Shown here in pieces: positions 1 to 7,562 of a DNA stretch of 64,000 bases; within the stretch, counting starts at the first letter, position 1, and each line of letters opens with the position of its first letter. A model generated the notes under the pieces. It did no database searches, was not told where the DNA came from, and saw nothing but the letters and a program-made list of their open reading frames with translations. The stretch comes from Sphingomonadaceae bacterium 3R27E2-A (GTDB taxonomy: Bacteria > Pseudomonadota > Alphaproteobacteria > Sphingomonadales > Sphingomonadaceae). The DNA is taken from NCBI GenBank assembly GCA_005503165.1, contig SCNT01000007.1:1-64000 (forward strand), read 5' to 3'. A program made the translations under genes and the position numbers.

Positions 1-12
1 ACCCAACCCCAC

Positions 13-40
13 CTTGAAAATCCGCCCCCCAGCCCCATAT
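13..40 (+). promoter_or_regulatory. Sigma-32-like heat-shock promoter before rluD-rpoH
   Basis: CTTGAAA at 13-19 and CCCCATAT at 33-40 are separated by 13 nt. This matches the enterobacterial RpoH promoter pattern (CTTGAAA, then CCCCATNT). Transcription would begin near position 47, almost at the rluD ATG, so the mRNA would be nearly leaderless unless a later start is used. rpoH lies two genes into the same run, so sigma-32 could raise its own expression. The match is seen directly; its activity is inference. Confidence 0.55.
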
Positions 41-48
41 CGCGACCA

Positions 49-1002
49 ATGCAGGGGGATGACGAAGTTTTGACCGTGGCGCTCGGCGATAGCGCCGCCG
101 GCCTGCGCCTCGACCGTGCACTCGCCGAGGCCCTGCCCGAACTTTCGCGCGAACGGCTGAAGACGCTGATCAAGGGCGGCCGCGTTACCGATGCGCAGGG
201 CACCACGCTGTGGGACCCCGCGGCGAAGGCGGTGCCCGCGACGCTCGCGCTGCGGCTTCCGAAGCCCGCCCCGGCGCATAATGTGGCGCAGAACCTGAAC
301 CTCGTCGTCGCCTATGAGGACGAACATCTGATCGTCGTCGACAAGCCCACCGGGCTGGTCGTCCACCCGGCGGCGGGCAATCTCGACGGCACGCTCGTCA
401 ACGCTTTGCTCCACCATTGCGCGGGGCAGTTGTCGGGGGTCGGCGGGGTCGCGCGGCCGGGGATCGTCCACCGCATCGACAAGGACACCAGCGGGCTGAT
501 CGTCGCCGCGAAGCACGACAAGGCGCATGAAGGGCTCGCCAAGCAATTCGCCGCGCACAGCATCGACCGCCGCTACCTCGCGGTCGCAACGGGACGGCCG
601 ATGCCCGCGAATGGCAGCGTCGACGCCGCGCTCGCGCGATCGAGCACCAATCGCAAGAAGATGGCGGTGGTCGCCGAGGGTCGCGGCAAGCGCGCCGTAA
701 CCCATTACCGCACGATCGAGCCACTCAGCGGCGCGACGCTGATCGAATGCCGGCTCGAGACCGGGCGGACGCACCAGGTGCGCGTCCATATGACGCACAT
801 CGGCCATCCTTTGGTCGGTGACCCGGTCTATGGCCGCGCCAAAAAGCCGCTGTCGGACGTGCTCAAAACGCTGGGTTTCGTCCGGCAGGCATTGCACGCA
901 GCCCATTTGGGCTTTATTCATCCGGTGAGCGGTAACGCCATCGCGCTCGACAGCGAAATACCCCAGGATATGCGGGAACTGATCGACAAATTGCGCGTTT
1001 AA
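49..1002 (+). CDS. rluD: RluA/RluD-family 23S rRNA pseudouridine synthase
   Basis: A cytoplasmic enzyme that isomerises specific uridines of large-subunit rRNA to pseudouridine. The 317-residue protein has an N-terminal S4-type RNA-binding segment (about residues 17-70) and the RluA catalytic domain. The signature HRIDKDTSGL places the catalytic Asp at residue 144; a downstream GRTHQVRVH motif is also typical of the family. RluD and RluA paralogs are not separated by sequence alone, but length and the S4 domain favour RluD. The ATG at 49 has no clear Shine-Dalgarno site. Alternative in-frame starts (TTG at 70, GTG at 76) follow a purine-rich AGGGGGA. It precedes rpoH by 82 nt. Confidence 0.9.
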   Translation: MQGDDEVLTVALGDSAAGLRLDRALAEALPELSRERLKTLIKGGRVTDAQGTTLWDPAAKAVPATLALRLPKPAPAHNVAQNLNLVVAYEDEHLIVVDKPTGLVVHPAAGNLDGTLVNALLHHCAGQLSGVGGVARPGIVHRIDKDTSGLIVAAKHDKAHEGLAKQFAAHSIDRRYLAVATGRPMPANGSVDAALARSSTNRKKMAVVAEGRGKRAVTHYRTIEPLSGATLIECRLETGRTHQVRVHMTHIGHPLVGDPVYGRAKKPLSDVLKTLGFVRQALHAAHLGFIHPVSGNAIALDSEIPQDMRELIDKLRV

Positions 1003-1022
1003 GTTTCGAATGAAAATCTATT

Positions 1023-1051
1023 TTGACCGGCGGAGCCAACCGCGGCATATT
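1023..1051 (+). promoter_or_regulatory. Probable housekeeping promoter of rpoH
   Basis: TTGACC (1023-1028) and CATATT (1046-1051) are spaced by exactly 17 nt in the rluD-rpoH gap, 33 nt before the rpoH ATG. This is a good fit to a vegetative sigma-70 promoter and would let rpoH be transcribed separately from rluD. It is a sequence match only. Confidence 0.5.
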
Positions 1052-1084
1052 TTCTCCAAAGACTGATAGGGAAGACGCTCTCCT

Positions 1085-1987
1085 ATGGCTAATAAAAGCA
1101 ATGTTCCGGCAGTGGTGCCCGCGCTCGGCGGTGAGGCGAGCCTGAACCGCTATCTGGCCGAAATCCGCAAATTCCCCCTGCTCACCCCCGAGCAGGAATT
1201 CATGCTCGCCAAGCGTTTCCAGGAACATGGCGACAATGAAGCCGCCGCGCAGCTGGTGACCAGCCACCTCCGCCTCGTCGCGAAGATCGCGATGGGCTAT
1301 CGCGGCTATGGCCTGCCGGTCAGCGAGCTGATCAGCGAAGGCAATATCGGGCTGATGCAGGGGGTTAAGAAATTCGACCCCGACCGCGGCTTCCGCCTCG
1401 CCACCTATGCGATGTGGTGGATTCGCGCCTCGATCCAGGAATTCATCCTCCGCTCGTGGAGCCTCGTGAAGATGGGCACCACCGCGGCGCAGAAGAAGCT
1501 CTTCTTCAACCTTCGCCGGATGAAGAACAATCTCGAGGCGTTCGAGGACGGCGACCTGTCGCCCGAACATGTCGCCAAGATCGCGACCGACCTCGGCGTC
1601 ACCGAAGACGAGGTGGTCAGCATGAACCGCCGCATGGCGATGGGCGGCGACACCTCGCTCAACGTGCCGATGGGCGAGGACGGCGACAGCCAGTGGCAGG
1701 ACCTGCTCGGCGACGAAGGCCCGCTGCAGGACGAGCGCGTCGCCGAGGCCGAGGAACGCGACGTGCGTCACGCGCTGCTCAACGAGGCGCTCGACACGCT
1801 CAACGAGCGGGAGCGCCACATCCTGACCGAACGCCGCCTGACCGACGATCCCAAGACGCTCGAGGATCTGAGTCAGGTCTATGACGTCAGCCGCGAACGC
1901 GTGCGCCAGATCGAGGTGCGCGCCTTCGAAAAGCTGCAGAAGGCGATGCTCAAGCTCGCGGGCGACCGCCGCCTCGTCGGCGCCTGA
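1085..1987 (+). CDS. rpoH: RNA polymerase heat-shock sigma factor RpoH (sigma-32)
   Basis: Directs RNA polymerase to heat-shock genes. The 300-residue length is normal for RpoH. Region 2 is clear (GNIGLMQGVKKFDPDRGFR, then the ATYAMWWIRASIQEFILRSW segment), and the RpoH box QKKLFFNLRR starts at residue 136, which distinguishes RpoH from other group 3 sigmas. The C-terminal region 4.2 helix-turn-helix is around residues 258-285 (VSRERVRQIEVRAFEKL). It follows rluD and has its own likely promoter at 1023-1051. Many alphaproteobacteria carry two RpoH paralogs; this window shows one. Confidence 0.97.
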   Translation: MANKSNVPAVVPALGGEASLNRYLAEIRKFPLLTPEQEFMLAKRFQEHGDNEAAAQLVTSHLRLVAKIAMGYRGYGLPVSELISEGNIGLMQGVKKFDPDRGFRLATYAMWWIRASIQEFILRSWSLVKMGTTAAQKKLFFNLRRMKNNLEAFEDGDLSPEHVAKIATDLGVTEDEVVSMNRRMAMGGDTSLNVPMGEDGDSQWQDLLGDEGPLQDERVAEAEERDVRHALLNEALDTLNERERHILTERRLTDDPKTLEDLSQVYDVSRERVRQIEVRAFEKLQKAMLKLAGDRRLVGA

Positions 1988-1998
1988 CCGGACAGACG

Positions 1999-2835
1999 AT
2001 GCCGGCGTTCCGTCTTCGCGCGCCCACGGGCCCGCGCGGGTGGGTCGCCGTCGTCCTGATCGGCTGGAGCCTGATCGCGCTCGTCCAGGCGGCGCAGGGC
2101 TATGCCGTGGCCAATTGGCGCGGCCAGCCGCAGGCGTGGTGGCCGTCGATCGGCTATAGCGTGGCGATCTATTCGATCTGGGCGCTCCTCAACTGGCCGA
2201 TCGTCCGCGCGGTGCTGACGGTCGAGCGCCGCATCCGCCGCTGGTGGCCGCGCCTCGCCGCCTACCTCGCGCTCTGGCCCGTCGTCGCGGGCGCGCATGT
2301 GCTGCTTTTCGGGCTGGTCTACTGGCCGATCTATCGCGGCGACGCGGTGCCGACGCGCGGCGCGATGGTCGAGCATATGTTCGTGCGCAATTTCGACAGC
2401 AATACGATGCTCTATGCCGCGCTCGTCGCGCTGGTGATCGGCTGGACGCGCTGGCCGCGCCGCATCGAACCGGTGCAGCGTCCGGCAAGCGACGACGCGC
2501 TGCTGATCCGCGCGCGCGGGCGCGTGCAACGCATTCCCTTCGTCGCGGTCGATTGGATCGGCGCCGCCGGCGACTATGCCGAAGTCCACAGCGAGGGCCG
2601 CGCCCACCTGATCGAGGAATCTTTGACCTCGCTCGCGGCGCGGCTGCCTGCGGAGGATTTCGCGCGCATCCACCGCGGCGCGCTGATCCGCCTCGACCGC
2701 ATCCGCGCGATCGACCCGATCGGCCGCGGCGACGCGCATGTGCGGCTGACGACGGGGCAGGACCTCCGCCTCAGCCGCCGCTTCCGCGACAATCTGGCGG
2801 CGCTGCTCCACCCGCCCGCCCAGCCGGCCGAATAG
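1999..2835 (+). CDS. LytTR-domain DNA-binding protein with membrane N-terminus
   Basis: The N-terminal 150 residues hold about four hydrophobic helices (around residues 15-35, 50-70, 88-110 and 130-145). The C-terminal 100 residues form a LytTR domain (IPFVAVDWIGAAGDYAEVH, then FARIHRGALIRLDRIRAI and a final DLRLSRRFRDNL). LytTR domains bind DNA, so this looks like a membrane-anchored one-component transcription regulator. It starts 11 nt after rpoH and may be co-transcribed. No ligand or target is evident. The family is clear; the role is unknown. Confidence 0.85.
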   Translation: MPAFRLRAPTGPRGWVAVVLIGWSLIALVQAAQGYAVANWRGQPQAWWPSIGYSVAIYSIWALLNWPIVRAVLTVERRIRRWWPRLAAYLALWPVVAGAHVLLFGLVYWPIYRGDAVPTRGAMVEHMFVRNFDSNTMLYAALVALVIGWTRWPRRIEPVQRPASDDALLIRARGRVQRIPFVAVDWIGAAGDYAEVHSEGRAHLIEESLTSLAARLPAEDFARIHRGALIRLDRIRAIDPIGRGDAHVRLTTGQDLRLSRRFRDNLAALLHPPAQPAE

Positions 2836-2913
2836 TCCCGCTCGCAGATCGGCGCTCGCCGCGCCGCGGCGATCCGGCGCAACCGGCGGGCCCGTCCCGC
2901 TGGAGATCGCCCC

Positions 2914-4023
2914 ATGTCGCTGCCTTTCCTCGCCGTCCTGCTTGCCCCGCCCCTCGCCGCCGTCCCTGCCGAGCCGCCCGCCGACATCCGGCCCTATCAG
3001 TCGCTCCATCTCGAACTGCCCTACACGCCGCCGGTCGCGCGCATCGATGGCGAGGACCGGCTGGTCTATGAGCTGCACGCGACCAATTTCTCGGCGCGGA
3101 CGCTGGCGATCGCCTCAGTCGACGTGCTCGTCGCGGCCGACGGCAAGCGCATCGCGCGGATCGACCCCGCGGCTACGATGCGGCGGATCGGCGCCGCGAC
3201 CGGACCCGCGAACCACCTCGCCCCCGGCCAGCGCGCGATCTTCTACCTTTCGGTGCCCTGGACCGGCGGCCGCCCGGCGGCGCTGGTCCATCATCTGACC
3301 TTCGTCCCCCAGCGCGAGGACGGCACATCCGACCCGGTCACCATCGCCGGCGGCGCCTTCACCCCGCGCCCGGCCTTTGGGGCCACGCTCGGAGCCCCAC
3401 TGCGCGGCGGGCCGTGGACAGCGGTCGCGCTGCCCGACATCGATAACGGCCACCGCCGCTTTCCCTATGCGGTGCGCGGCCGCGTCCATATCCTGGGCCG
3501 CCACGCGATCGACTGGATGCCCGCCGCGGGCTTCGACCCGGCCTCGACCGGTACCGGGGTCGCGCCCGACGGATCGGGCGCCGATGTGCTCGCGGTCGCC
3601 GATGCCGAGATCGTCTCCGTCAAGACCGGGCCCTCCCCCGGCGCCCGCCCCAATGTCGAGGACGAGACCGGCGCGATGATCGTGCTGCGGCTCGCCGACG
3701 GCCGCCACGCCTTCTACCAGCATCTCGCCCCCGGCCTCAGCCTGCGTCCCGGCCTGCGCGTGCGGCGCGGACAGGTGATCGGCAAGGTCGGCGGAACGGG
3801 CCATGTCACCCAGCCGCACCTGCATTTCCATGTCGCCGACGGGTCGACGCCGCTCGACAGCGAGGGGCTTCCCTATCGCTTTGGGGCGGGGCAAATCGCT
3901 GGGCGCTACGCCGACATCGCCGACTTCGATGCGGGAAAGCCTTGGCAAGCGGAAACGCCGCGGCCGATCGACGGCCTGCCACCCGCCAATGCGGTGATCC
4001 TTTTCGATCCGGCGGCGCGATAG
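2914..4023 (+). CDS. Secreted M23 (LytM-type) peptidase-like protein
   Basis: A signal peptide of about 20 residues (MSLPFLAVLLAPPLAAVPA) is followed by a beta-rich N-terminal half and a C-terminal M23 domain, whose proteins usually cut peptidoglycan cross-bridges or activate amidases. The second zinc motif is intact (QPHLHFHV, His302, His304 and His306). The first motif is GRHAIDW (His197, Asp200), where His sits three rather than four residues before Asp, so the metal site may be altered. It lies just upstream of the transglycosylase mtgA, consistent with a cell-wall role. The start is the ATG at the signal peptide. Confidence 0.85.
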   Translation: MSLPFLAVLLAPPLAAVPAEPPADIRPYQSLHLELPYTPPVARIDGEDRLVYELHATNFSARTLAIASVDVLVAADGKRIARIDPAATMRRIGAATGPANHLAPGQRAIFYLSVPWTGGRPAALVHHLTFVPQREDGTSDPVTIAGGAFTPRPAFGATLGAPLRGGPWTAVALPDIDNGHRRFPYAVRGRVHILGRHAIDWMPAAGFDPASTGTGVAPDGSGADVLAVADAEIVSVKTGPSPGARPNVEDETGAMIVLRLADGRHAFYQHLAPGLSLRPGLRVRRGQVIGKVGGTGHVTQPHLHFHVADGSTPLDSEGLPYRFGAGQIAGRYADIADFDAGKPWQAETPRPIDGLPPANAVILFDPAAR

Positions 4024-4067
4024 ACGCACCGGCTTGCCGCCCGCGGCCAAGCGGCTAAGACACGGGC

Positions 4068-4778
4068 ATGACCACCGCCAAGCCGAAACCCAAACGCCGC
4101 AAGCTGCCCTGGTATCTGCGGCCCTTCAAATGGCTGTTGTGGTTCATCGTCATTTCGGTCGTCTGGGTGCTGGTCTACGCCGTGGTGCCGCCGCCGGTGA
4201 CGGTGACGATGCTCACCGACGGCAACGGCATCACCAAGGATTGGGAGAGCCTGTCGAACATCGACCGCAACATGGTGCGCGCCGCGATCGCCGCCGAGGA
4301 CGGCAAATTCTGCAGCCACGACGGCTTCGACCGCGACGCGATCGAGGAGGCGATCGAGCGCAACGCCAAGGGCAAGAAACTCCGCGGCGGCTCGACGATC
4401 AGCCAGCAGACCGCGAAGAACGTCTTCCTGTGGCAGGGCAGCGGCTGGACGCGCTACGTCCGCAAGGTCCCCGAAATCTGGTTCACCTTCCTGATCGAAA
4501 AAATCTGGGGCAAGCGGCGGATCATGGAAGTCTATCTCAACGTCGCCGAAACCGGGCTCGGCACCTATGGCGTGGAAGCAGGCTCGCTACGCTATTTCAA
4601 GCATGGCGCGGCGAAGCTGACCCCGACCGAAGCCGCGCGCATCGCCGCGATTCTGCCCTTGCCCAAGAAGCGCGAGGCGATCAGCCCGTCGGGCTTCACG
4701 CGGCGCTACGGCAATACTATCCGCGCGCGGATCGGGGTGGTGGGCCGCGACGGGCTGGACGGGTGTGTTTACAAGTAA
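4068..4778 (+). CDS. mtgA: Monofunctional peptidoglycan glycosyltransferase MtgA
   Basis: Polymerises lipid II into glycan strands at the inner membrane. The 236-residue protein has a basic N-terminus, one transmembrane anchor (about residues 20-42) and a GT51 domain. Family motifs are AAEDGKFCSHDGFD with the catalytic Glu at residue 77, RGGSTISQQTAKN, and KRRIMEVYLNVAETG. There is no transpeptidase domain, which separates MtgA from class A PBPs. A 28-bp hairpin repeat follows the stop codon, between this gene and the convergent J-domain gene. Confidence 0.95.
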   Translation: MTTAKPKPKRRKLPWYLRPFKWLLWFIVISVVWVLVYAVVPPPVTVTMLTDGNGITKDWESLSNIDRNMVRAAIAAEDGKFCSHDGFDRDAIEEAIERNAKGKKLRGGSTISQQTAKNVFLWQGSGWTRYVRKVPEIWFTFLIEKIWGKRRIMEVYLNVAETGLGTYGVEAGSLRYFKHGAAKLTPTEAARIAAILPLPKKREAISPSGFTRRYGNTIRARIGVVGRDGLDGCVYK

Positions 4779-4816
4779 GGGCGGTTTTGGGGGTGGGAGC
4801 GGACGATCCCCTATTT

Positions 4817-4895
4817 CCGTTCGTGTCGAGCGAAGTCGAGACACGCGAAGGCATGCACTCCCCAAGGGTGTCTCGACTTCGCTCGACACGAACGG
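4817..4895. repeat. Hairpin repeat, family A copy 1
   Basis: A perfect 28-nt inverted repeat (arms 4817-4844 and 4868-4895, containing CGTGTCGAGCGAAGTCGAG) with a 23-nt loop. It sits between the convergent mtgA and J-domain genes. The same arms and loop length occur at 54537-54615. It may act as a bidirectional terminator, though no strong U-run follows. Confidence 0.9.
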
Positions 4896-4936
4896 GATTT
4901 ATAGGTCGGCTTCACCGATAATGCCCGGAACCGCCC

Positions 4937-5482
4937 CTAAGCCGGTTTCCAGCTCTTCCTGTCCTCGGCCTGCTTGAGCACCTCGAATGCCGCCTGCCCC
5001 GCGGCGAAGCGTTTCGCCGCCCCGGCGTCGCCAGGATTCACATCGGGATGGCATTCTTTCGCATAGGCGCGCCACGCCTTCTTGGTCGCGTCGAAATCGG
5101 CGTCGGGGTCGAGCCCCAGCAGTTCGAGCGCGCGCATCTCGTCGGTGCTGCGGGTGCCGTCGCCCGACCCGCCCCATTCATAATGCTGCGCCTTGGCATA
5201 GCTGCGCGCGCCGCGCGCTTCCTCGGCAGCGCGCTCGGCGGCGTCCTCGGCCGAAAGGCCCGCGAAATAATCCCAGCCGCGATTATATTCGGCGGCGTGG
5301 GTCTCGCAGAAATACCAGCGCTCGGGGCTGTTCGGCGATTTGGGCGCGGGGCAGTTGCCGGGTTCGGTGCAGCCGTGCCGGTCGCACAGCCGCACCTTCT
5401 GCGCCTCGCGCGACGAACCATAGGGGCGCCAGCGGGGAAAACCCCAGTCGTCGGATCTCTTGGCGCGGCTCATCCGTCCCAT
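4937..5482 (-). CDS. J-domain protein (DnaJ-like co-chaperone)
   Basis: A 181-residue protein with a C-terminal J domain: ALELLGLDPDADFDATKKAW, then the HPD tripeptide at residues 145-147 (AKECHPDVNPGD) and a short final helix. The HPD motif stimulates DnaK ATPase. The N-terminal half carries Cys/His pairs (CDRHGCTEPGNC, CETHAAEY) that could form a small zinc knuckle. The glycine-rich and classical zinc-finger domains of DnaJ are absent, so this is a type III J protein. The ATG at 5473 is an alternative start. The client is unknown. Confidence 0.88.
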   Translation of the reverse strand: MGRMSRAKRSDDWGFPRWRPYGSSREAQKVRLCDRHGCTEPGNCPAPKSPNSPERWYFCETHAAEYNRGWDYFAGLSAEDAAERAAEEARGARSYAKAQHYEWGGSGDGTRSTDEMRALELLGLDPDADFDATKKAWRAYAKECHPDVNPGDAGAAKRFAAGQAAFEVLKQAEDRKSWKPA

Positions 5483-5630
5483 GTAGCGATTGGGGGCGGA
5501 AATGGCCAGCCGGGCGGAGCGAATGCCGCAGAAAAAAGCGCTTTCCTAAATTATTCCGCTGTGCAAGCCTTCGACCTCAGGCTCTTTCCATCGTCCATAT
5601 CCCGGCGATCTTCCGCACCCCGCGGATCAC

Positions 5631-5693
5631 GGCTTAAAGCCACAAAGGACACAATTTCGCATCGCCGATGCGGGGCTTTTGTGGCTTTAAGCC
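5631..5693. repeat. Hairpin repeat, family C copy 1
   Basis: Arms GGCTTAAAGCCACAAAGG (5631-5648) and its near-complement (5676-5693, one mismatch in 18) enclose a second small palindrome (GCATCG/CGATGC). It abuts the ppk2 stop codon and could serve as that gene's terminator. A relative lies at 40019-40078. Confidence 0.85.
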
Positions 5694-5694
5694 A

Positions 5695-6480
5695 TCAAGC
5701 CTCGGGTTTGAACCCGAACGCCTTCTGCGCCAGCTTCACCGTCGCGGGGTCGAGCTCGGGCGGCGTCATCGGCACCGCCGCCTCCAGCGTGTCGGCGATA
5801 TGCGTCAGCGCGGCAATGCGCGCGGCCTTCTTGTTGTTGCCGTCGATCACCTTCCACGGCGCCCAGCGCGTGTCCGTCTGCTCGAACATCTCGTGCATCG
5901 CCGCCAGATATTCCTTGCGCTTCGCCCGGTTGCGATAATCCTCGGGCCCGGTCTTCCATCGTTTCCACGGGTCGTTCAGCCGGTCGGCGAAGCGCTCGTC
6001 CTGCTCGTCCTGCGTGATGTGGACGAACAGTTTCACGAGATGCGTCGACGATCCGGTCAGCTGCGCCTCGAACTCGTTGATCTCGTCATAGCCCTTGCGC
6101 CACTCGCCCTCGCTCGCGAAACCCTCGACGCGCTCGACGAGCACGCGGCCGTACCAGCTGCGGTCGAAGATCGAGAGCTGGCGATTGCCCGGCAGCCGCT
6201 TCCAGAAGCGCCACAGGAAATGGCGCGCCTTTTCCTCGTCGCTGGGGGCGCTGATCGGCCACACCTCGAAATAACGCGGATCGAGCGGCGCGGTCAGCCG
6301 CGTGATGATCCCGCCCTTGCCCGCGGCGTCCCAGCCCTCGAACATGATGACGCTGCGCTGGCCGTGGGTGATATGCGCCGCCTGGATGCGGCCCAGCCGC
6401 TCCTGCAGTTCGGCGAGGTCGCCCGAATAATCGCCTTCATATTTGGCGCCGGATTCGAAGTCGGAGAGCGATATGGTCAT
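5695..6480 (-). CDS. ppk2: Polyphosphate kinase 2 family protein
   Basis: Transfers phosphate between polyphosphate and nucleotides. The 261-residue protein is a single PPK2 domain: Walker A EGWDAAGKGG (residues 48-57), the lid region, and Walker B FDRSWYGRVLVERVEGF. One-domain PPK2 enzymes mostly phosphorylate nucleoside mono- or diphosphates with polyphosphate; the preferred nucleotide cannot be read from sequence. ppk1 and ppx lie about 8 kb away in the same window, so the cell can make and use polyphosphate by two routes. The ATG at 6480 is well placed for the family N-terminus. Confidence 0.93.
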   Translation of the reverse strand: MTISLSDFESGAKYEGDYSGDLAELQERLGRIQAAHITHGQRSVIMFEGWDAAGKGGIITRLTAPLDPRYFEVWPISAPSDEEKARHFLWRFWKRLPGNRQLSIFDRSWYGRVLVERVEGFASEGEWRKGYDEINEFEAQLTGSSTHLVKLFVHITQDEQDERFADRLNDPWKRWKTGPEDYRNRAKRKEYLAAMHEMFEQTDTRWAPWKVIDGNNKKAARIAALTHIADTLEAAVPMTPPELDPATVKLAQKAFGFKPEA

Positions 6481-6565
6481 GCCGCAACCCTAGCCGAAGG
6501 ACAGCGCGATCACCAAGCGCCCGATGACCGCCTGTCGCCCTTTGGCACAGCGCGGCGCGCCTTCC

Positions 6566-7504
6566 TTACCGCCGCGCGAGCAATTCCTGCCGCGCGTCCC
6601 AGTCGGCGAGCGCGCGGCGATGGCGGTCGATGCGCGTCAGCCCTGCGCCGATGTCGCGGTTCTTCGATCCCAGCCGCTGCGCCTGCCCGTACCAGTCGAT
6701 CGCCGCGGTGAAATCGCGCCGCGCCTCGGCGCAGAGGCCGAGGTTGAAGGCGAGCGCCGCGGTCGGCTCGGCGTCGCGCGCGATCGACGCCCAGCTGTCG
6801 CACGCCCCCGCCTGGTCGCTCTTGGTCTGACGGATCGCGATCTTGAACGCCTCGGCGGCGGCCTTGGGCAGTCCCTTGCGATTTTCGTCGACGCGGACAT
6901 TGTCCGAAAAGCCGCTTGGCGCGAGGTCATGGCGGATCGTGCGCACCTGGGCTTCCAGCGTCTGGTCGACGAAGGCCTCGACCGTCCGGTTTGCCTTGCG
7001 GTCGGGGCACCAGGTCTGCTCGTCGCGCGCGCTCAGCGGGCGGGTGTAACGGATGCTGCCGTCGCCCATCGCGACCAGCCGGACATTGGTATTGACCGTC
7101 GCCACGCGGCGGCAGCGGAGGTCATATTCCTCTTCCTTCAGGCACTTGTTCTTGTCGGCGGGGTCCTGCTCGACGCAGCGCTTGCGCTTTTCGGTATAGC
7201 CCGATTCCTCGACCGCGGTGCGGATATTGCCCGTCACCAGCGCGTCGGTCGGCACCCCCGCTTCGGGCGCGACGACGCGGAAATAGGGTTGGCCGCTGAA
7301 GCGCACGGCGGTGAGTTCCCGCTCAAGGGCCTGCGACAGCGCGCTGCCGTCCTCGCCCTCGAAACGATCGACCGCGATGCTGATCAGGTCGTTTACCTGG
7401 CCATTGCCAGCCGGATAGGTGCCGCTCACCGTCAGCGTCTCGGCCGCGACCGGCATCGCAGCGCATATCAGCGCCGCACCCAGCATCCATCGCAACTGGC
7501 CCAT
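6566..7504 (-). CDS. Exported Cys-rich protein with TPR-like C-terminus
   Basis: A signal peptide (about 21 residues ending PVAAE) indicates export to the periplasm. The middle part has closely spaced cysteines (KRKRCVEQDP, NKCLKEEEYDLRCRR, TWCPDRK) that could form disulfides. The last 100 residues resemble tetratricopeptide helices (AALAFNLGLCAEARRDFTAA, then IDWYGQAQRLGSKN). I do not recognise a named family. It lies between ppk2 and an alpha/beta hydrolase, all minus strand, with gaps of 58-85 nt that do not prove an operon. Confidence 0.75.
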   Translation of the reverse strand: MGQLRWMLGAALICAAMPVAAETLTVSGTYPAGNGQVNDLISIAVDRFEGEDGSALSQALERELTAVRFSGQPYFRVVAPEAGVPTDALVTGNIRTAVEESGYTEKRKRCVEQDPADKNKCLKEEEYDLRCRRVATVNTNVRLVAMGDGSIRYTRPLSARDEQTWCPDRKANRTVEAFVDQTLEAQVRTIRHDLAPSGFSDNVRVDENRKGLPKAAAEAFKIAIRQTKSDQAGACDSWASIARDAEPTAALAFNLGLCAEARRDFTAAIDWYGQAQRLGSKNRDIGAGLTRIDRHRRALADWDARQELLARR

Positions 7505-7562
7505 CTCGTCCCCCCGATGTCCGTCGATACCGCCGACTGGCTATCGCAGCCCGGCGAACCTG

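Noticed and set aside
4034..4921. A 295-codon frame overlapping mtgA
   Set aside because: Out of frame with mtgA, which has complete GT51 motifs.
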